Source: Peribacillus frigoritolerans (GTDB lineage Bacteria; Bacillota; Bacilli; Bacillales; Bacillaceae). From it: a DNA stretch of 64,000 nucleotides. A program made the position numbers and the translations under genes. The notes under the pieces are model-generated. The model did not search any database, was not told the DNA's origin, and was given only the letters and a program-made list of their open reading frames with translations. The first letter of the stretch is position 1; each line of letters begins with the position of its first letter. Shown piece by piece: positions 59,734 to 64,000 of the stretch. Location: positions 248,001-312,000 of the forward strand of contig NZ_SMZY01000001.1 in assembly GCF_004358755.1 (NCBI RefSeq), in the 5' to 3' direction.

Positions 59734-60507
59734 ATGAATCAGCCTATTATTGATATCCGTCATTTATCATTCACATATGACCGCACTAAAGTACTTGAAG
59801 ATATTCACTTTAAGGTAAGAGAGGGTGACTTCCTGGGCCTCGTCGGGCCAAACGGTTCAGGAAAGACAACTCTGCTGAAATGCCTTCTCGGTCTATTGAA
59901 GCCCGACGCGGGTGAGATTTTCCTTTTCGGAGAAGATATCCGCAAATTTAAAGAGTGGCATAAAATCGGATTTGTGTCCCAAAAAGCAAACAGTTTTAAT
60001 ACAGGCTTTCCGGCATCTGTATACGAAGTAGTTGCAAGCGGGCTGACGTCTAAATTAGGTTTGTTTAAAATGCTGAAACCGGCCCATCATGAAAAAGTAA
60101 AAGCTGCAATTAAGGCTGTCGGTTTAGAACAGCTGTCAAAACGAAATATCGGTGAACTTTCAGGCGGCCAGCAGCAGCGGACATTCATTGCAAGGGCGCT
60201 TGTGAGTGATCCGAAATTGCTCATCCTTGATGAGCCGACAGTCGGAGTTGATGCTCAAACAGTTCAGAGTTTCTACGAAATGCTGAAAAATTTAAACACT
60301 GAAATGGGAATTACTTTGATTCTTGTCACACATGATGTAGGTACCATCACAGATAAAGTAACTCACGTAGCCTGTCTAAATAAACATTTGCATTTCCACG
60401 GTAATACACAGGAATTCGAAAGCCTGCAGAACTCTGATATGTCTGACTTTTATGGTCATTCTGTTCATGTATTAACTCACGATCACCATGATCATGGGGG
60501 AAGATAA
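59734..60507 (+). CDS. znuC: Zinc ABC transporter ATP-binding protein ZnuC
   Basis: A 257-residue ABC ATPase. Walker A GPNGSGKT near residue 38, signature LSGGQQQR near 143, Walker B LLILDEPT near 163. The tail is histidine-rich (HDHHDHGGR), fitting a metal role. Next to a permease and a Zur-type regulator, so zinc import is most likely; manganese cannot be excluded from the ATPase alone. ATG at 59734 with AGAAGGTG upstream. No binding-protein gene is present here. Confidence 0.88.
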   Translation: MNQPIIDIRHLSFTYDRTKVLEDIHFKVREGDFLGLVGPNGSGKTTLLKCLLGLLKPDAGEIFLFGEDIRKFKEWHKIGFVSQKANSFNTGFPASVYEVVASGLTSKLGLFKMLKPAHHEKVKAAIKAVGLEQLSKRNIGELSGGQQQRTFIARALVSDPKLLILDEPTVGVDAQTVQSFYEMLKNLNTEMGITLILVTHDVGTITDKVTHVACLNKHLHFHGNTQEFESLQNSDMSDFYGHSVHVLTHDHHDHGGR

Positions 60508-60508
60508 A

Positions 60509-61345
60509 ATGATAAATAGTATCCTAAATTATGAATTTTTACAAAATGCATTTTTGGCAGGAATTCTTATCGGACTGATTGCACCGCTTCTCGGTGTTTT
60601 TGTAGTCGTAAGAAGACTGTCTTTAATAGCGGATGCACTTAGTCATGTGACTTTGGCTGGAATTGCGGCGAGCTTGCTTCTTGAGAAAAAAGTGCTTGGC
60701 ATGTCAGGGCTCAATCCAATTTATTTAGGAATGGGCTTTTCTGTGGCAGGGTCTTTGTTTATTGAAAAGCTGAGAGCTGTCTATAAGCATTTTCAGGAGC
60801 TTGCCATTCCGATTATCCTTTCAGCCGGAGTAGGATTGAGCGTGATTTTTATATCACTTGCTGATGGATTTAATACGGATTTATTTAATTATCTTTTCGG
60901 AAGTGTCAGTGCAGTAACAAGAACGGATTTATTGGTGATCACTGCCATTACGGTATTTGTTCTCATTGTCATTTTTGCGTTATTTAAAGAACTGTTTTTG
61001 CTGTCATTCGATGAAGAACACGCTGCAGCATCAGGCATCCATTCTAAGTGGATTCACTTTATTTTTATTTTAACGGTTGCTCTTGTCATTGCTGCTTCCA
61101 TGAGAATCGTCGGCATTTTATTAGTATCTTCTCTAATGACCCTGCCGGTTGCAGCAAGTATTCGAATTGCAAAGGGGTTTAAACAGGCAATATTCTTTTC
61201 TGTACTCTTTGGAGAAATCTCTGTTATTATTGGATTAGTGCTGGCTTATCAATTAGATCTAGCTCCAGGAGGAACGATTGTTATGCTTTCAGTCGTCATC
61301 CTGATACTGTCGATATTATGGACCAAAATAAAAAGGGGTCAGTAA
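60509..61345 (+). CDS. znuB: Zinc ABC transporter permease ZnuB
   Basis: A 278-residue permease of the ABC-3 family with about eight helices. The family motifs [19 protein letters not shown] and [18 protein letters not shown] are present. ATG at 60509, one base after the znuC stop, with GGGGGAAG upstream inside znuC. Works with ZnuC and an unlinked zinc-binding lipoprotein, by inference. Confidence 0.9.
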   Translation: MINSILNYEFLQNAFLAGILIGLIAPLLGVFVVVRRLSLIADALSHVTLAGIAASLLLEKKVLGMSGLNPIYLGMGFSVAGSLFIEKLRAVYKHFQELAIPIILSAGVGLSVIFISLADGFNTDLFNYLFGSVSAVTRTDLLVITAITVFVLIVIFALFKELFLLSFDEEHAAASGIHSKWIHFIFILTVALVIAASMRIVGILLVSSLMTLPVAASIRIAKGFKQAIFFSVLFGEISVIIGLVLAYQLDLAPGGTIVMLSVVILILSILWTKIKRGQ

Positions 61346-61346
61346 G

Positions 61347-61769
61347 ATGAATGTTCAAGAAGCTCTTCTTCTTATGAAGGAAAAAGGATATAAGTACACA
61401 AGCAAGCGCGAAGAAATGCTTGAATTATTCGCGCAGTCAAATAAATATTTAACAGCAAGAGATGTTCTGGAAAAAATGAAATCGGACTATCCGGGATTAA
61501 GTTTTGATACCATTTACCGCAATCTTTCCTTGTTTGCCGAAATGGGCATACTGGAAACAACAGAACTGTCAGGGGAAAAGCATTTTCGATTTTTATGCGG
61601 AACAAAGCATCATCACCATCATTTTATTTGCCTGAACTGCGGGAAGACGAAAGAAATTGCTTCTTGCCCTATGGAAAAATTGAAAGAGAATTTAAGCGGA
61701 TATGAAATCAGCGGACATAAATTTGAAATATACGGTACTTGTCCGGAGTGCCATGAACTTACTGTTTAA
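61347..61769 (+). CDS. zur: Zinc uptake regulator Zur (Fur family)
   Basis: A 140-residue Fur-family repressor (YqfV position). Winged helix at residues 1-75 ([12 protein letters not shown]). Structural zinc pairs Cys 95/Cys 98 and Cys 132/Cys 135 are present. The run of His at 88-92 forms the sensing site region (KHHHHHFIC). Assigned to Zur rather than Fur or PerR by operon and by the yqfV position; PerR-type Asp/His sensing cannot be ruled out by eye. Starts 1 nt after znuB. Confidence 0.9.
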   Translation: MNVQEALLLMKEKGYKYTSKREEMLELFAQSNKYLTARDVLEKMKSDYPGLSFDTIYRNLSLFAEMGILETTELSGEKHFRFLCGTKHHHHHFICLNCGKTKEIASCPMEKLKENLSGYEISGHKFEIYGTCPECHELTV

Positions 61770-61776
61770 ACGCAGT

Positions 61777-61813
61777 ACAAAAAAGCTTGCGAAGTTTCGC
61801 AAGCTTTTTTGTG
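61777..61813. terminator. Bidirectional terminator between zur and yqfW
   Basis: Stem AAAAAAGCTTGCG / CGCAAGCTTTTTT with a short loop; A- and T-runs allow use from both strands. Confidence 0.92.
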
Positions 61814-61823
61814 TGCATTAGAG

Positions 61824-62408
61824 TTAGCGTAAAACGGGCTGTGTTCTTTTCTTGTAGGAATTTACCCATTCTCTCGCTTCAAGCCAATTATTTACACGGA
61901 TGACCCCGCCAGGAATGGGATCTTGGTTATATGGAGTATCAAACAAAATAACTGGAATGTTAAATTCCTCACTGATCATACAGGCATTATCATGCTTGTC
62001 CTCAAAAAAGACGTCAATTTTGTTTTCACGGACCGCACCTAGTTTATCATGAGTGCCAATCAGGTCAATTTGATGATAAAATAGTTCATTGCGCTTAAAC
62101 CAGTCAAATGTCACCTCTTGCAAGTGACTTCTGCGCGCACTGATAAATAGGAGTTTATGGGTTTTCTTCCATTCATCAAGCACTAACTTTGCATCGGTCG
62201 CCATAGGTGCATCTTTGTAAATCAGCGGTTCTTGTTCATCCATCCACTTCCAGAAATCCGCTTCTGAAATGTTAAGTAATTTAGTCAGGTCATATTCCTT
62301 CATATCATCAAGCGTTATGTTTATGCCAAATGATTTGTTTAAATATGGAACGAATGTTTCAGGTGAAGTAACGGTTCCATCAATATCAATCCCTAATCGC
62401 AGCATCAT
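61824..62408 (-). CDS. yqfW: Putative HAD nucleotidase YqfW
   Basis: A 194-residue HAD-superfamily protein of the 5'(3')-deoxyribonucleotidase type (NT5C-like). DIDGT is near residue 8-12, the Ser/Thr motif FISARRSH near 94, and the acidic FFEDKHDNA near 134. Substrate untested. Two ATG codons (62408, 62405) follow GGGAGAG; the second has the better spacing (8 nt from GGAG). Position next to zur matches B. subtilis. Confidence 0.88.
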   Translation of the reverse strand: MMLRLGIDIDGTVTSPETFVPYLNKSFGINITLDDMKEYDLTKLLNISEADFWKWMDEQEPLIYKDAPMATDAKLVLDEWKKTHKLLFISARRSHLQEVTFDWFKRNELFYHQIDLIGTHDKLGAVRENKIDVFFEDKHDNACMISEEFNIPVILFDTPYNQDPIPGGVIRVNNWLEAREWVNSYKKRTQPVLR

Positions 62409-62554
62409 GTACTCTCTCCCTTGCTGTCTGAACTATACTAGTTAGTGTATCATAATCCGTTCTTACAATCACAGTAATCTTTAACAGTTATACGGAAAGG
62501 CTGTGCGGCTCATACTATAAATGTTCCTTTACTATATGAATGGAGGGATCACGC

Positions 62555-62947
62555 ATGGCAGATGAGAAACATTATGATTATCACGGAAACATTAAGGAAT
62601 ATGATCTCCGTGAAGATGAAGTTGGCTACAACAGCCCAGATATGCGGGATGATTATAAAGAAGAAACAGCGGCTGAAATTGCAGCTCCTGCAAACATAAG
62701 AAGAGATGCAGACTACGAACGTCAGCAAGAAAAGGAAGGGACAGTTGATGACGGACGCAGAATGGGGTATTTGGCTATCGTCCTCTCCGTTATTTCTTTG
62801 CTGATATTCCCGGTTATCTTAGGAGCAGCAGGGATTATCGTAGGTTTTATTGCGCGACGCAGAGGAGCAGAAGGATTAGGAGGATGGGCGATTGGAATTG
62901 GCATCGTTTCATTAATCCTTGGAATTTTCATTTTGCCCTTCTTTTAA
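62555..62947 (+). CDS. yqfX: YqfX family membrane protein
   Basis: A 130-residue protein. A hydrophilic, acidic N-terminal half (residues 1-68, with YDYHGNIKEYD) is followed by two helices (about 72-97 and 105-129) joined by an RRRG turn; glycine-rich second helix. It resembles B. subtilis YqfX; function unknown. ATG at 62555 with GGAGGG 8 nt upstream. A strong terminator follows. Confidence 0.85.
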   Translation: MADEKHYDYHGNIKEYDLREDEVGYNSPDMRDDYKEETAAEIAAPANIRRDADYERQQEKEGTVDDGRRMGYLAIVLSVISLLIFPVILGAAGIIVGFIARRRGAEGLGGWAIGIGIVSLILGIFILPFF

Positions 62948-62954
62948 AGAATTA

Positions 62955-62993
62955 AAAAAACAAGCTTGGCAGTTTATGCCAAGCTTGTTTTTT
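62955..62993. terminator. Bidirectional terminator between yqfX and ispG
   Basis: 13-bp stem AAACAAGCTTGGC / GCCAAGCTTGTTT with T-runs on both strands. Confidence 0.92.
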
Positions 62994-64000
62994 ATTGAAT
63001 TTCGGCAGCCGCTTTTTCAGCTGCCTGTTTTGCATAATATTCTTCAGCGATTTTATCAATTTCTTTTTTCAGTTCTTCTACCATGGTTTCCTCAGGCACT
63101 TTTCGGACAATTTGTCCTTTCATGAAAAGAAGCCCTTCTTTTCTGGCGCCGGCAATACCAATGTCAGCTTCCCGTGCTTCACCAGGTCCATTTACTGCAC
63201 AGCCTAAAACCGCAACTTTAATGGGAGCCTTAATCGTTGAAATATACTCTTCAACCTCGTTTGCGATGCTGATCAAATCAATTTCAATCCGCCCGCAGGT
63301 AGGACATGAAATAAGAGTTGCCGCGTTTGAAGACAGTCCAAAAGATTTTAATAACTCTCTTGCAACTTTTACTTCCTCTACCGGATCGGCGCTCAGTGAG
63401 ATGCGCAGCGTGTTCCCGATGCCTTTGCTCAGGATGGCGCCAAGGCCGGCAGCGCTTTTTACGGTGCCTGAAAATAAAGTGCCTGACTCTGTAATACCTA
63501 AATGAAGCGGATAATCAAAAGCTTTGGCCGCTTTTTCATATGCTTCAATAGCCAAGTTCACATCTGAAGCTTTCATCGATACGATAATATCGTGAAAATC
63601 CAGATCTTCAAGTATTTTTATATGATGAAGGGCACTTTCAACCATGCCGTCTGCTGTTGGATAACCATATTTTTCAATAATGCGCTTTTCTAAAGAACCG
63701 GCATTAACCCCAATGCGAATTGGAATACCTTTTTCTTTTGCAGCTTTTACAACGGCTTCTACTTTTTCACGTCTGCCGATATTGCCCGGGTTGATTCTGA
63801 TTTTATCTGCCCCGCCCTCAATTGCCTTAAGCGCAAGCTTGTAATCAAAATGAATATCTACAACAAGTGGAATATTAATGCGTTTTTTAATTTCTGCTAT
63901 AGCATCGGCTGCACGTTCATCCGGGCAGGCGACACGAACAATTTGACAGCCTGCTTCTTCTAATCGCAGGATTTCAGCGACCGTAGCTTCCACATCGTGT
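62992..64000 (-). CDS. ispG: 4-hydroxy-3-methylbut-2-en-1-yl diphosphate synthase, 5' end outside window
   Basis: The frame stays open to the window edge, so the N-terminal 35-40 residues are missing; the visible part starts [10 protein letters not shown]. IspG (YqfY) converts MEcPP to HMBPP in the MEP pathway using a 4Fe-4S cluster. Cluster cysteines lie in SCPTCGR and [12 protein letters not shown]. The tail is Ala/Gln-rich and ends at 62992, inside the terminator. It complements ispH at 53.8 kb. Confidence 0.95.
   Translation of the reverse strand, partial: HDVEATVAEILRLEEAGCQIVRVACPDERAADAIAEIKKRINIPLVVDIHFDYKLALKAIEGGADKIRINPGNIGRREKVEAVVKAAKEKGIPIRIGVNAGSLEKRIIEKYGYPTADGMVESALHHIKILEDLDFHDIIVSMKASDVNLAIEAYEKAAKAFDYPLHLGITESGTLFSGTVKSAAGLGAILSKGIGNTLRISLSADPVEEVKVARELLKSFGLSSNAATLISCPTCGRIEIDLISIANEVEEYISTIKAPIKVAVLGCAVNGPGEAREADIGIAGARKEGLLFMKGQIVRKVPEETMVEELKKEIDKIAEEYYAKQAAEKAAAEIQ

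Overview
This window looks like the chromosome of an aerobic, endospore-forming, naturally competent Bacillaceae species (Bacillus or Metabacillus-like, low to medium GC). The evidence is spore genes (gpr, spoIIP, yqfC, yqfD, a YqfQ family gene), the comE competence locus, the primary sigma factor operon yqxD-dnaG-sigA, the hrcA-dnaK heat-shock operon, and close protein-level resemblance to Bacillus subtilis throughout. Gene order follows, from memory, the B. subtilis yqeG-to-ispG segment almost gene for gene. Most genes lie on the + strand. No prophage, insertion sequence, tRNA, rRNA or CRISPR array was seen.

Layout: 1-5.2 kb, a tightly overlapping operon yqeG-yqeH-aroE-yqeI-nadD-yqeK-rsfS-yqeM (ribosome assembly, NAD and shikimate synthesis). 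5.2-9.8 kb, divergent comER and comEA-comEB-comEC (DNA uptake), then tiny yqzM. 10.2-14.5 kb, holA, rpsT, and the spore genes gpr, spoIIP and yqxA. 15-18 kb, lepA and hemW. 18.1-26.2 kb, a CIRCE-controlled operon hrcA-grpE-dnaK-dnaJ-prmA-rsmE-mtaB. 26.4-28.9 kb, deoC, a Na/Pi cotransporter gene, rpsU and yqeY. 29.1-29.75 kb, a tandem array of palindromic intergenic repeats. 29.8-32.7 kb, a putative SigW operon yqeZ-floA-yqfB. 32.7-40.7 kb, yqfC-yqfD-phoH-pgpH-ybeY-dgkA-cdd-era-yqzL-recO. 40.7-44 kb, T-box-controlled glyQS. 44.2-45.7 kb, ccpN-ppsR. 46-49.6 kb, yqxD-dnaG-sigA. 50-51.1 kb, an acyl-CoA dehydrogenase gene with a near-perfect cre site. 51.4-53.8 kb, cccA, trmK and yqfO. 53.8-58.5 kb, ispH, yqfQ, cshB, nfo and yqfT. 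58.6-64 kb, yqfU, znuC-znuB-zur, yqfW, yqfX and a partial ispG.

Most of the window is conserved housekeeping sequence. I did not find a defence island, secondary-metabolite cluster or other clearly undescribed multi-gene system. The most unusual material is intergenic: a family of roughly 120 bp repeats with conserved flanks whose central palindrome differs between copies yet stays self-complementary. One core is an exact 21-bp tandem array of small palindromes with compensatory changes. There is also a 243-bp-period recent duplication of the repeat and a copy in which the palindrome appears excised. Other notable points are a terminator-like hairpin that contains the yqfC ribosome binding site, a hairpin plus T-run directly behind the znuC promoter, and two short genes (yqzM, yqzL). 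About one gene in five starts with TTG or GTG, judged from ribosome binding site spacing. Start codons and promoters were assigned by eye; protein identities rest on recognised motifs, lengths and gene order rather than database searches.
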